A DNA stretch of 16,882 nucleotides from Clostridia bacterium (GTDB lineage Bacteria; Bacillota; Clostridia; Oscillospirales; CAG-382), in contig CAAEDF010000038.1 in NCBI GenBank assembly GCA_900754535.1, positions 1 to 16,882 of the forward strand, read 5' to 3'. Position numbers and translations under genes: made by a program. Shown here piece after piece: positions 7,010 through 14,722 of the stretch (position 1 is its first letter; each line of letters opens with the position of its first letter). The notes under the pieces are model-generated. The model made no database searches and had not been told where the DNA came from. It saw nothing but the letters and a program-made list of their open reading frames with translations.

Positions 7010-8566
7010 CTATTCCTCCGTACCGCGCAGCGACGGATTGAAAGCGTCGCGCAGACCGTTACCGAACAGGTTAAAGCTGATCTCCAGCAGGCCTATAAAT
7101 ATTGCCGGGAACAGCACAACATGCGGCGCAACGGTCATACAGGACTGACCGGCAGAGAGCATTGAGCCGACGGACGACATCGTGCTGCTGTCAAGATTTA
7201 TAATTCCGAGATATGACAGCGATGTTTCCGAAAAGATAACGCCCGGGATTATAAGCACGGAGCTTGTTATGATCGTTCCAAGGCTGTTTGGAAAGATATG
7301 CTTGAACATTATCCGGAAATCTCCCGCGCCCAACGTTCTGGCGGCAAGCACGTATTCCTGGTTCTTGAACCGATAGAACTGCATCCTAACGCGCGCGGCA
7401 ATGGATATCCAGCCGGTGAGGACAAACGCAAACAAAAGCGAAGGGATCATTCCGACCTTGCTTGCAAGATGCAATCGGAACAGCGTAGCGACTACTATAA
7501 ACGGCACCCCGGCGAGTATATCGGATATGCGCTCCAGCAATATATCGATCACACCGCCGTAATAACCCTCCACGGCACCGTAAAACGCGCCTATCACAAG
7601 GTTGATAAGCGAAACAAAAACGGCAAGGACAAGGCTGAAGCGCGCACCGGAAGCAAGGCGTGAGAAAACATCATAGCCTTTCGCGTCGGTCCCGAAAACA
7701 AACGAGGGTTCAAAGCCGTATTTATATATAAAATAGTTATAAGGGTTTATCCTGACTATATAATTATAACCCTTATCGGCAGTACCCGTGCGTTTTGCAT
7801 AGCGCCAGCAGTTTTCCGTATCTCCGGAGTTATACGGGTCATTTTCAAGGCGCATTGTGCTTGTATAGGCATCGGATCCGGTAGTTGCGTATGACGGCTG
7901 AAAGTTACCGTTTTCATCCAAAATCGCACTGCCGTTCTTTTCGCTGACAAACCATACATTGGGATTTGTTTCCCAAACTTCGTTATCGGCCATGGGAAGT
8001 ATGACCTGGACGCCGTTTTCGTCCTGCCAGCGTTGGAGATCGGCATATTTATCAGGCGTGAGCGTCATCACCATGGTGTCAAGAGAATAGTAGGTGTTGA
8101 CACGGACGGTATACAGAGTATTGGTACGGCCGAACGCGTCGGTCGTTTCTTTTTTGCTTATGACATTCTCAATAACGGTATGTCCGGTCTCGAGCTCCAT
8201 GGCACGATATATGTTATAGCGAGCCTGAGAGACCTCTTCGACCTTTGAGCCGTCCCAGAAGCCGGTGCCGTCAAATATCGACAGACGCGGAGTAAGATAT
8301 TTGTAGTTGACAAGAAATGTTTCGGTCTGATAAGACTTGACATATTCATCGCTTGTAGCAAAAGGCCCAAGGATTGCAAACAGTACCAAAACACATATAA
8401 TAACGGCCGCCACAACAGAAGCCTTGTTTTTCTGGAATCGGTTAAAAGCATCGCGGAAATATCCGACGGGCTTTGTTTCAAGCTTGATATCATGCGATGT
8501 ATCACCCTTGTCAGCCAGACGGAACTTTTCGTCAGGGATATTGCTGTAATCAATGTTCCGTGCCAT
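7010..8566 (-). CDS. oppC: Oligopeptide ABC transporter permease OppC with an enlarged extracytoplasmic loop
   Basis: The protein is 518 residues, against about 280-340 for most OppC/DppC. The order is an N-terminal cytoplasmic segment with an OppC_N-like AFNRFQKNKASVVA, a first membrane helix (about 50-70), a polar stretch of about 220 residues, then FGTDAKGYDVFSRLASGARF, which normally follows soon after helix 1. After this come the remaining helices and the EAA loop AARTLGAGDFRIMFKHIFPN that couples to the ATPases. By topology the 220-residue stretch should lie outside the membrane. The start is ATG at 8566, sharing one base with the oppB TGA (TGATG); a GTG directly before it is an alternative. 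The G-rich site at 8574-8579 is 7 nt upstream. It forms the membrane channel with OppB. Confidence 0.93.
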   Translation of the reverse strand: MARNIDYSNIPDEKFRLADKGDTSHDIKLETKPVGYFRDAFNRFQKNKASVVAAVIICVLVLFAILGPFATSDEYVKSYQTETFLVNYKYLTPRLSIFDGTGFWDGSKVEEVSQARYNIYRAMELETGHTVIENVISKKETTDAFGRTNTLYTVRVNTYYSLDTMVMTLTPDKYADLQRWQDENGVQVILPMADNEVWETNPNVWFVSEKNGSAILDENGNFQPSYATTGSDAYTSTMRLENDPYNSGDTENCWRYAKRTGTADKGYNYIVRINPYNYFIYKYGFEPSFVFGTDAKGYDVFSRLASGARFSLVLAVFVSLINLVIGAFYGAVEGYYGGVIDILLERISDILAGVPFIVVATLFRLHLASKVGMIPSLLFAFVLTGWISIAARVRMQFYRFKNQEYVLAARTLGAGDFRIMFKHIFPNSLGTIITSSVLIIPGVIFSETSLSYLGIINLDSSTMSSVGSMLSAGQSCMTVAPHVVLFPAIFIGLLEISFNLFGNGLRDAFNPSLRGTEE

Positions 8567-9528
8567 CACTTTGCCCCCATTCTTATTCTCGGGTCGATGA
8601 TACCGTAGCTTATGTCAATGATTATGCCCGCCGCAAGTCCGATAAATGTATAAAACACCGTCAGGAGCATAAAGAAATTATAATCCGGCGCCGGCTGTGC
8701 GTTTATCGAGCCTATATAAAGTTCGCCAACGCCCGGTATCGTAAATATCTGCTCGATAATAAGCGACCCGCTCATTATCGCAATAAATTCACCCAGAATC
8801 ATCGGGAATATGGGCACCATTGCGTTACGCATCGCGTGGCGTATGGTTGCCTGTCCCTTGGTAAGTCCCTTTGTCCTTGCAAGCAGCATGAATTCGCTTG
8901 TAAGCACCTCGGTAAGCTCCGCGCGGGTATATCTCGCAAATCCGGCTATTGTGCCGAATGCCATTGAAAGTATCGCAGGGTATGCCGATTTAATAAATGT
9001 CCACGACCATGCGCCGTTGCTCACATCGGCAATGGCTGGCGCCCAGCCGAGCTGAAAATAAAGAACATACTGGATCAAAAATGCGTATATGAACGAGGGC
9101 ACCGAAACGATCACCATAACACCCGTGGAAATCAGGTGATCCTGCCACTTGTTTTTCTTTAAAGCGGCGTAAATACCAAGCAGCAAACCGACAGGGATCG
9201 ACAGGATTATGGTTGCAAGGTTAAGAACGACGGTATACGGAAGTCTGCCGATAAATATCTGCCAGACCTCGGCGCCCTGACGATAGGTCTCGCCGACGCC
9301 GAAATTGCCCTGAAAGGCGTACTTGAGGAAGCGGCCGAACTGCTGGATTATCGGCAGATCGTATCCAAGCAGCTCGCGGCGCTTCATGATAAGCTCCATA
9401 TCCTTGCCGAACTGTTCTGCGGGAAGGTTCGGGAGAAGCTTTACAAGAACAAAGCATATCGTGATTATTATAAAGAATGTCAGGAGCATAAGCGCGATTC
9501 TTTTGAGAATATATTTGAATAAATACAT
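8566..9528 (-). CDS. oppB: Oligopeptide ABC transporter permease OppB
   Basis: This 320-residue inner-membrane permease has normal family length. It begins MYLFKYILKRIALMLLTFF, a typical OppB N-terminus with the first helix, followed by an extracytoplasmic segment with RRELLGYDLPIIQQFGRFL and GNFG. The BPD_transp_1 core has the EAA loop ARTKGLTKGQATIRHAMRNA, and near the end comes the conserved EQIFTIPGVGELY. It pairs with OppC to form the translocation path. The frame extends four codons to an ATG at 9540, but the ribosome binding site GGAGGG (9533-9538) overlaps that codon and is correctly spaced only for ATG 9528. It overlaps oppC by one base (TGATG), implying translational coupling, and follows oppA by about 194 nt, so its expression may be set apart from that of the binding protein. 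Confidence 0.95.
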   Translation of the reverse strand: MYLFKYILKRIALMLLTFFIIITICFVLVKLLPNLPAEQFGKDMELIMKRRELLGYDLPIIQQFGRFLKYAFQGNFGVGETYRQGAEVWQIFIGRLPYTVVLNLATIILSIPVGLLLGIYAALKKNKWQDHLISTGVMVIVSVPSFIYAFLIQYVLYFQLGWAPAIADVSNGAWSWTFIKSAYPAILSMAFGTIAGFARYTRAELTEVLTSEFMLLARTKGLTKGQATIRHAMRNAMVPIFPMILGEFIAIMSGSLIIEQIFTIPGVGELYIGSINAQPAPDYNFFMLLTVFYTFIGLAAGIIIDISYGIIDPRIRMGAK

Positions 9529-9532
9529 TATG

Positions 9533-9538
9533 CCCTCC
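9533..9538 (-). promoter_or_regulatory. Ribosome binding site that decides the oppB start
   Basis: GGAGGG on the minus strand lies 4 nt before ATG 9528 and physically overlaps the upstream in-frame ATG at 9540, so the shorter 320-residue protein is the expected product. Confidence 0.8.
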
Positions 9539-9636
9539 ATGGAATGCGCACTTAATAGAATGAAAATCGAAGCTCGGACACATTCAAAAAACGCTTTTCA
9601 CTCTATAAAATGCGCATTAAATTTATTGAATAGGCA

Positions 9637-9669
9637 AATAGGCAGCGGAGAATATCTCAACTGCCTATT
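9637..9669 (-). other. Inverted repeat in the oppA-oppB intergenic region (possible mRNA processing or attenuation hairpin)
   Basis: The 182-nt stretch 9541-9722 holds one clear hairpin: AATAGGCAG (9637-9645) pairs perfectly with CTGCCTATT (9661-9669), with a 15-nt loop that can fold further through GAG/CTC. On the transcribed strand it is followed by TTGCCTATTCAATAAATTT, too weak a T-tract for a confident terminator. A hairpin here could protect the oppA message and lower readthrough to oppBCDF. No convincing promoter was found in the interval. Two similar segments, AATGCGCACTTAATAGAATG near 9543 and AATGCGCATTAAATTTATTG near 9609, form an imperfect direct repeat of unknown meaning. Confidence 0.5.
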
Positions 9670-9722
9670 GCCCAATTATGCCTTAAACTATACGGCCGAT
9701 GTTATCTTTAATATAGATAAAA

Positions 9723-12371
9723 TCAGCTCTTATAATCAAGGATTCCGTCTTCGGACGCACTTACGGCATTTGCAAATTCAGCGTCGTCCATGATATATTT
9801 GTTCCATTCGAGGCCGCCGAAGCCCATGCCGGTGACATACTCATCGGTCACGAACTCGATCCTCAGGCAGCGGAGCGACGCAGAAGCGTCGGTCTGAATC
9901 GGGAAGATATTTGCGATGTTCATAATGGCCTCCTCGCACTTTGCAAGGATAGCAACACGCATTGAGGCGGGAGCGCTTGTGCCAGCGTTGATCTTGACCT
10001 TTTCGCTGGTGGTGTTGCCCTCGGAATCGACAACGCTTGCTTCTATCTCGATGCCCATAAGCGCCTGAGAAACCCAGTTGTAAAGGCTTGCGCGAAGGAG
10101 CTGGCCGTCTATCTCTATATCAACGCTGATGGCGTTCTTGTCGGTAAACGGATCATACTCAAGCGAACCGGTAAAGCATTCAAGCATGGCGTACGGATTG
10201 AACTGATCGCCGGCGTAGCCGACACCGAACAGGATATCGACCTGGCCGTTGCGCAGATACTCGCCGAAAGTGGTGGAGCCAAGCTCAGAAGACTGAACAA
10301 ACGCAAGGTGACCCTCAAACTTTGTACCCTTTACGGCCTCGGTCCAGGTGGTCTTGAGGAATTCGAATCCGTCGTTGTAGAAAGCGGCTTCGGAAGGCTT
10401 TCCGATGACTATCTGGACTTCCCATTTGCCGGAGGATATCTGTTCCTCGGTGAGGAGCCCCTGCTCTACGGCCTTGTCATATGCCTGATCAAACAGAGTC
10501 TTTGCGCCGCTGGGGTCATAACCGGTGATGGAATCGATGGCCTCGTCGCGGGTGGCATACTCTTTGCCTTCGCCCCATGCGTCGGAAAGGCCCCAGAAGC
10601 TGAGGATAACATCCTTTGCTTCATCCATTGCACGGTAGGTAAGCCCGCTTTCGGGGTCAGCGACTATAAAGGAGGAAAGCAGTGCTTTGGCAACACCGGA
10701 TGTGGGAGAAAGCGTCTGATTGAACTGCTTACGGTCGAGAGAATAGGAAAGAGCCTGACGGAATTCCTGGATGGTAAGGACCGTCTTGTTTACCGAGTAG
10801 CCGGTATTTACGGGCTGAGCGGTAGCCTGAACCGTAGTAAGGTTGGCAAGCTGCGGGTTCATGGCAAGATACCAGGTAGACTCGGAGTCGGTGTAGTATA
10901 TCTGAGAGGAAGAGGAGTAGTCCGCCATGTCGTCGGTCATAAGCGTATAGGTGTCTATCTCACCCTTGAGGAACATCTCGAGACGGGTGGAATCCTCCTT
11001 GACCTGGCTGTATACGACGCGGTCGGTCATATAGGTGCCCTGGATATACTCGCCGTCGGAATAGCCGTGCCAGTTCATGTTTCTTTCAAGGACGATGGAA
11101 GCGCCTTCCTTATATTCGGTGAGCTTATACGGGCCGAAACCGACATAGGTATCGACACTTGTGCCGTAGGTGTTGGCGTATACGCCGTTATCGTTCTTTA
11201 TGCAATCTTCATACAGAGGGGTATACACGAGGAAGAAATCGGTTGAAAGCTCCTTGCGGAGATAGAAATTATCTTCCATCGGATTGATGAGGACAACAAC
11301 GAGTTCCAGCTCGGACGGAGCAAGGAAGCCGACGTTGCCGTCATATTCGATCTTTTCCCAGGTACGTCCGAGATAAGCCATCTCTTCGAATTCCTGGTAT
11401 GCGTAATCGCCCTTGTCTTCCGCATATGCTTCAACACTTTCATAGCCCTGAAGAGCTGCGATGCAGTTCTGAAGATCCTTGAGCAGATCAGCGTTGAGCT
11501 TTACCCAGCCCTTGCTGTCGGCAGCCGCTTCAAGGCGGCCGTATGCTTCGGAAACGGAATCAAGATATCCCGCATCCTTATACACGCTGAGGCCCTCGCC
11601 CCAGTTGCCGCCGTTATTGATATCAAGCACGACATCATATACTTTTCCGTCGCGCTCCAGCTGATATACGCCGTCTTCCGTCGTGCTGAACTCGGAGGGA
11701 TCGACATATTCGTCCTCGCCGAATGCGGCGGACACAAATTCACCCAAAGCGTAGGTGCCGCCCTTTGCATAGGCCTCGGAGCCGACGATCTTAAGATCAT
11801 ACATCCACATCGTGTCGGCGCGGAAGTTTGCAGCCTCGGGGTTGAGCAGGAGCTTCATGGAATCGACAAAGGACTGAGCATTGATTGCCTCGCCGTTGTC
11901 GAATTTAAGGTTGTCCTTAAGGGTGATCTTCCACACCTTATTGACATCGCCCTCCTTGACGCCGTACTGACCGACGTACTCGGAGGTCACATCTTCGGGG
12001 TAATCCGCAGCCATCGAGGGTACGATCTCAAATCCGGTAAAATCGGAATTGAACTCATAGGTGTAAAGCGAGTCGGTAGCATAATCAAGAATATAGGTAC
12101 CGTCGTTGGACTTATAGGTATGGCTGTTCCAGGACGTAGGAAGAGACGAAGGAGCCATACGGTAGGAATAGGTCTTGCCGTCGTCGACGAATTTCACAAG
12201 GTTATGACCCTGTGCAGTAACGCCGAGAATCTCAACATCCGTGCCTGACTGGGTGCCGGACGACGATGTGCTCTGGTCGGAATCATCGCCGGCTTTGCAG
12301 GCGGCAAACGCAGCCACGATCATGACGAGCGCGAGCGAGAGGGCAAGCATTTTTATAAATTTGCCATTCAT
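9723..12371 (-). CDS. oppA: Oligopeptide-binding lipoprotein OppA (SBP_bac_5 family), unusually long
   Basis: The N-terminus (MNGKFIKM, a hydrophobic core, then AFAAC) is a lipoprotein signal with C25 as the lipidated residue, followed by a Ser/Thr/Asp-rich tether. The rest matches solute-binding family 5: VWKITLKDNLKFDNGEAINA with FVDSMKLLLNPE is the classic motif, and YVGFGPYKLTEY and EFRQALSYSLDRKQFNQ are later conserved parts. At 882 residues it exceeds the usual 500-620; extra sequence lies, for example, between the LNPEAANF region and the YTPLYED region, where a 100-plus residue acidic segment occurs. It captures peptides at the cell surface and delivers them to OppBC. ATG 12371 is chosen; a TTG at 12374 is equally near the AAGGAG site (12383-12388; 11 and 8 nt). 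A strong promoter lies just upstream. The family assignment is firm; the actual ligand is not known. Confidence 0.93.
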   Translation of the reverse strand: MNGKFIKMLALSLALVMIVAAFAACKAGDDSDQSTSSSGTQSGTDVEILGVTAQGHNLVKFVDDGKTYSYRMAPSSLPTSWNSHTYKSNDGTYILDYATDSLYTYEFNSDFTGFEIVPSMAADYPEDVTSEYVGQYGVKEGDVNKVWKITLKDNLKFDNGEAINAQSFVDSMKLLLNPEAANFRADTMWMYDLKIVGSEAYAKGGTYALGEFVSAAFGEDEYVDPSEFSTTEDGVYQLERDGKVYDVVLDINNGGNWGEGLSVYKDAGYLDSVSEAYGRLEAAADSKGWVKLNADLLKDLQNCIAALQGYESVEAYAEDKGDYAYQEFEEMAYLGRTWEKIEYDGNVGFLAPSELELVVVLINPMEDNFYLRKELSTDFFLVYTPLYEDCIKNDNGVYANTYGTSVDTYVGFGPYKLTEYKEGASIVLERNMNWHGYSDGEYIQGTYMTDRVVYSQVKEDSTRLEMFLKGEIDTYTLMTDDMADYSSSSQIYYTDSESTWYLAMNPQLANLTTVQATAQPVNTGYSVNKTVLTIQEFRQALSYSLDRKQFNQTLSPTSGVAKALLSSFIVADPESGLTYRAMDEAKDVILSFWGLSDAWGEGKEYATRDEAIDSITGYDPSGAKTLFDQAYDKAVEQGLLTEEQISSGKWEVQIVIGKPSEAAFYNDGFEFLKTTWTEAVKGTKFEGHLAFVQSSELGSTTFGEYLRNGQVDILFGVGYAGDQFNPYAMLECFTGSLEYDPFTDKNAISVDIEIDGQLLRASLYNWVSQALMGIEIEASVVDSEGNTTSEKVKINAGTSAPASMRVAILAKCEEAIMNIANIFPIQTDASASLRCLRIEFVTDEYVTGMGFGGLEWNKYIMDDAEFANAVSASEDGILDYKS

Positions 12372-12402
12372 CAAGAATCACTCTCCTTATATATTTTTAT
12401 AC

Positions 12403-12431
12403 ATTATAATCATTTTGCGTTATTCTGTCAA
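12403..12431 (-). promoter_or_regulatory. Near-consensus sigma-A promoter of the opp operon
   Basis: On the minus strand TTGACA (12431-12426) and TATAAT (12408-12403) are both perfect hexamers with exactly 17 bp between them. Start of transcription is predicted near 12396, giving a leader of about 25 nt before oppA. No riboswitch fits in so short a leader. The consensus quality implies strong basal transcription, with any control needing a repressor or a post-transcriptional step. Confidence 0.9.
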
Positions 12432-12514
12432 GCTTTTTTCGCGTTTGAGTATGTATTTAGGCATTTTTCGACAATTATCGTCTTATCGAATCAAAGCGGT
12501 TTTACAAATTCTGC

Positions 12515-12555
12515 AAACACACAAATTATGCCGCGGAAAATATCCGCGGCATAAT
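12515..12555 (-). terminator. Probable terminator of the dnaB-tilS-ftsH operon
   Basis: ATTATGCCGCGGA (12525-12537) pairs perfectly with TCCGCGGCATAAT (12543-12555) around a 5-nt loop, a 13-bp GC-rich stem 110 nt beyond the ftsH stop. On the minus strand it is followed by TTGTGTGTTTG, a broken T-tract, so efficiency is uncertain. The remaining sequence between it and the opp promoter, and between it and ftsH, shows nothing recognisable. Confidence 0.7.
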
Positions 12556-12664
12556 AAACTTTATTGCTTTTATTGCTGTTTTTGGCATTATCAGGCAAAC
12601 CAGGAAAAATACAACAGATATGCAAAACACATCAAGTATTCCCGAAAAAAGCGGAAATTCTTTG

Positions 12665-14707
12665 TCAATGCTGTACGTTATCCGTATTGTCCGAATCGGA
12701 TTCCTCTTTGCCTGCGGCATCATCCGTCGATGTATCGTCGGATGATGAAGCACCGCTTGTATTATCTTCGCTTTTGCGGCGGCGCTCCTCGTTTTCGCGA
12801 ACGCTGCCCTGTGTTTTACGTTCTTTTATCTCATCAAGTTTTTCGAATGATGCATCCTCGGCAAATACCGCCTCGAACTGGTCGCCGTCCATGATCTCCC
12901 TGCCGACAAGATACTCTGCGATAAAATGCAGTTTATCCATATTGTCGGTGAGTATCTGCTCGGCCTTTTTGTAGCAGGAGGTGATAATAGAGTGTATTTC
13001 ATCATCAATCTCCGAAGCTATTTTCTCGGAGTAATTCCGCGCGGTGCTGAAATCCTTGCCCAAGAATACCTCGTCATGGTCGGTGCCGAACAGAATAGGA
13101 CCGAGAGTATCGCTCATGCCGTATTGCATGACCATCTTTCTGGCTATCTCCGTCGCGCGCTGGATATCATTTGATGCGCCTGTGGAAATATCCTTAAGCA
13201 CAAGTTTCTCTGCAACGCGTCCGCCGAGAAGCTGGGATATGCTTTCAAGCATTTCGTTTTTATAGACGCTGTTTTTGTCCTCGGTAGGCAGAGAAAGAGT
13301 ATAACCAAGTGCCCTTCCGCTCGGAATGATCGATATCTGGTGGACAGGGTCCTGCGTGGGCAGAAATCTTGCGACGATCGCATGACCCGCTTCATGATAT
13401 GCCGTAGCGCGTTTTTCTTCGTCGTTTATAACGCGGGAACGCTTCTGCGGACCGACAATCACTTTGATATTCGCCTCTTCCAGCTCATCCATACCGATAA
13501 GCTTTTTTCCCTTGCGTGCGGCAAGCAGCGCCGCCTCGTTGAGAAGATTTGCAAGGTCAGCGCCAGTAAAGCCCGCGGTGGATTTTGCTATTGTTTCAAG
13601 ATCTACCGTTTCTTCAAGAGGCTTGTTGCGCGCATGGACTTTGAGGATCTCGACACGTCCCTTTATATCCGGGTAGTTGACCGTTATCTGGCGGTCGAAT
13701 CTTCCGGGTCTCAGCAGCGCCGGATCAAGGATGTCGGGTCTGTTGGTAGCCGCCATGCATATGACGCCGTCATTGACACCGAAACCGTCCATTTCAACAA
13801 GCAGCTGGTTAAGAGTCTGCTCTCTTTCATCATGGCCGCCGCCCCATCCGGCTCCTCTATGACGGCCGACCGCATCGATCTCGTCTATAAACACTATACA
13901 GGGTGCGGTCTTTTTTGCGGTTTCAAAAAGGTCTCTCACGCGGGAAGCACCCACACCGACATACATTTCCACAAAATCCGAACCGGATATCGAATAGAAC
14001 GGGACGCCGGACTCGCCAGCAACGGCTTTGGCAAGAAGTGTTTTACCGGTTCCCGGCGCGCCGACGAGCAGAACGCCCTTCGGTATACGTGCGCCGAGAG
14101 AAGAATATTTGTCCGGATTTTTAAGGAACTCGACAACTTCCTTAAGCTCTTCCTTTTCTTCGTCCGCGCCGGCGACATCGGAAAAGAGGACCTTTTTCTT
14201 TTCGTCGGAGCCCAGCTTTGTGCGTGCTTTGCTGAACGAGTTCATACGGCCGCCGAGGCCGCCGAAGCCGCCCGAGCCGTCACGCGAAGAGCTGTTTTTT
14301 GCCGAAGCACGCGAAATAAACAGCCACCAAACCACTATCATTATGACGATAACGATGATATACGGAAGGAACGACATCCACACGGGAAGCTGCGCGGGCG
14401 CCTCGTAATCGTAATAGTCTATGACGCCCTCAGCCTTCTGCTGCTTTATCGTATCGTTGAGATCCTCGTAAAAAAGGCTTAGGCTGAGAAGCTGGTATTC
14501 GACCTTTTTACCGTCCTTGAGCGTCATGGTAAGGACATTTGACGAGTCCACCGTAAACGAGCTTACCTGCTTATCGTAAAAAAGCTGGGTAACGTCGCTG
14601 TATTTCATCGTATCAGACGTCCCGGCGCTGAAAAAATAGCTTGCCGAGAAGATGATAACAAGCAGAAATACAAGATATATGAAACCCATTCTTCCGTTGT
14701 TTTTCAA
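12665..14707 (-). CDS. ftsH: ATP-dependent zinc metalloprotease FtsH (probable TTG start)
   Basis: This 680-residue membrane protease has the full FtsH layout. There is a short N-terminal helix (8-27), an extracytoplasmic domain, and a second helix (about 111-131). The AAA+ domain has Walker A GAPGTGKT (216-223), Walker B IVFIDEID (271-278), pore segment FVEMYVG (245-251), and second region of homology [19 protein letters not shown] (321-339). The M41 peptidase has HEAGH (438-442), with D514 in NDIQRAT the likely third zinc ligand. The tail after about 625 is hydrophilic, Ser/Asp-rich and disordered-looking. It degrades misfolded membrane proteins and regulators. The only start upstream of ATG 14689 is TTG 14707, preceded by AAGGACGG (14717-14724), which overlaps the tilS stop; TTG gives the expected basic N-terminus. 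The gene lies 15 nt after tilS, so they are cotranscribed. Confidence 0.96.
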   Translation of the reverse strand: MKNNGRMGFIYLVFLLVIIFSASYFFSAGTSDTMKYSDVTQLFYDKQVSSFTVDSSNVLTMTLKDGKKVEYQLLSLSLFYEDLNDTIKQQKAEGVIDYYDYEAPAQLPVWMSFLPYIIVIVIMIVVWWLFISRASAKNSSSRDGSGGFGGLGGRMNSFSKARTKLGSDEKKKVLFSDVAGADEEKEELKEVVEFLKNPDKYSSLGARIPKGVLLVGAPGTGKTLLAKAVAGESGVPFYSISGSDFVEMYVGVGASRVRDLFETAKKTAPCIVFIDEIDAVGRHRGAGWGGGHDEREQTLNQLLVEMDGFGVNDGVICMAATNRPDILDPALLRPGRFDRQITVNYPDIKGRVEILKVHARNKPLEETVDLETIAKSTAGFTGADLANLLNEAALLAARKGKKLIGMDELEEANIKVIVGPQKRSRVINDEEKRATAYHEAGHAIVARFLPTQDPVHQISIIPSGRALGYTLSLPTEDKNSVYKNEMLESISQLLGGRVAEKLVLKDISTGASNDIQRATEIARKMVMQYGMSDTLGPILFGTDHDEVFLGKDFSTARNYSEKIASEIDDEIHSIITSCYKKAEQILTDNMDKLHFIAEYLVGREIMDGDQFEAVFAEDASFEKLDEIKERKTQGSVRENEERRRKSEDNTSGASSSDDTSTDDAAGKEESDSDNTDNVQH

Positions 14708-14722
14708 ATCACGATACCGTCC

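Noticed and set aside
9223..9720. Possible second promoter for oppBCDF
   Set aside because: TTGCCT and TATAGA elements can be found on the minus strand but their spacing (about 24 bp) is not workable.
10308..11246. 312-codon plus-strand open frame opposite oppA
   Set aside because: It is antisense shadow coding created by codon bias of oppA; the product resembles no family and the minus strand is clearly coding.
13340..14482. 380-codon plus-strand open frame opposite ftsH
   Set aside because: It is fully antisense to a gene with complete AAA+ and M41 motifs, its product is Arg/Cys/His-rich with no recognisable motif, and no ribosome binding site context supports it.
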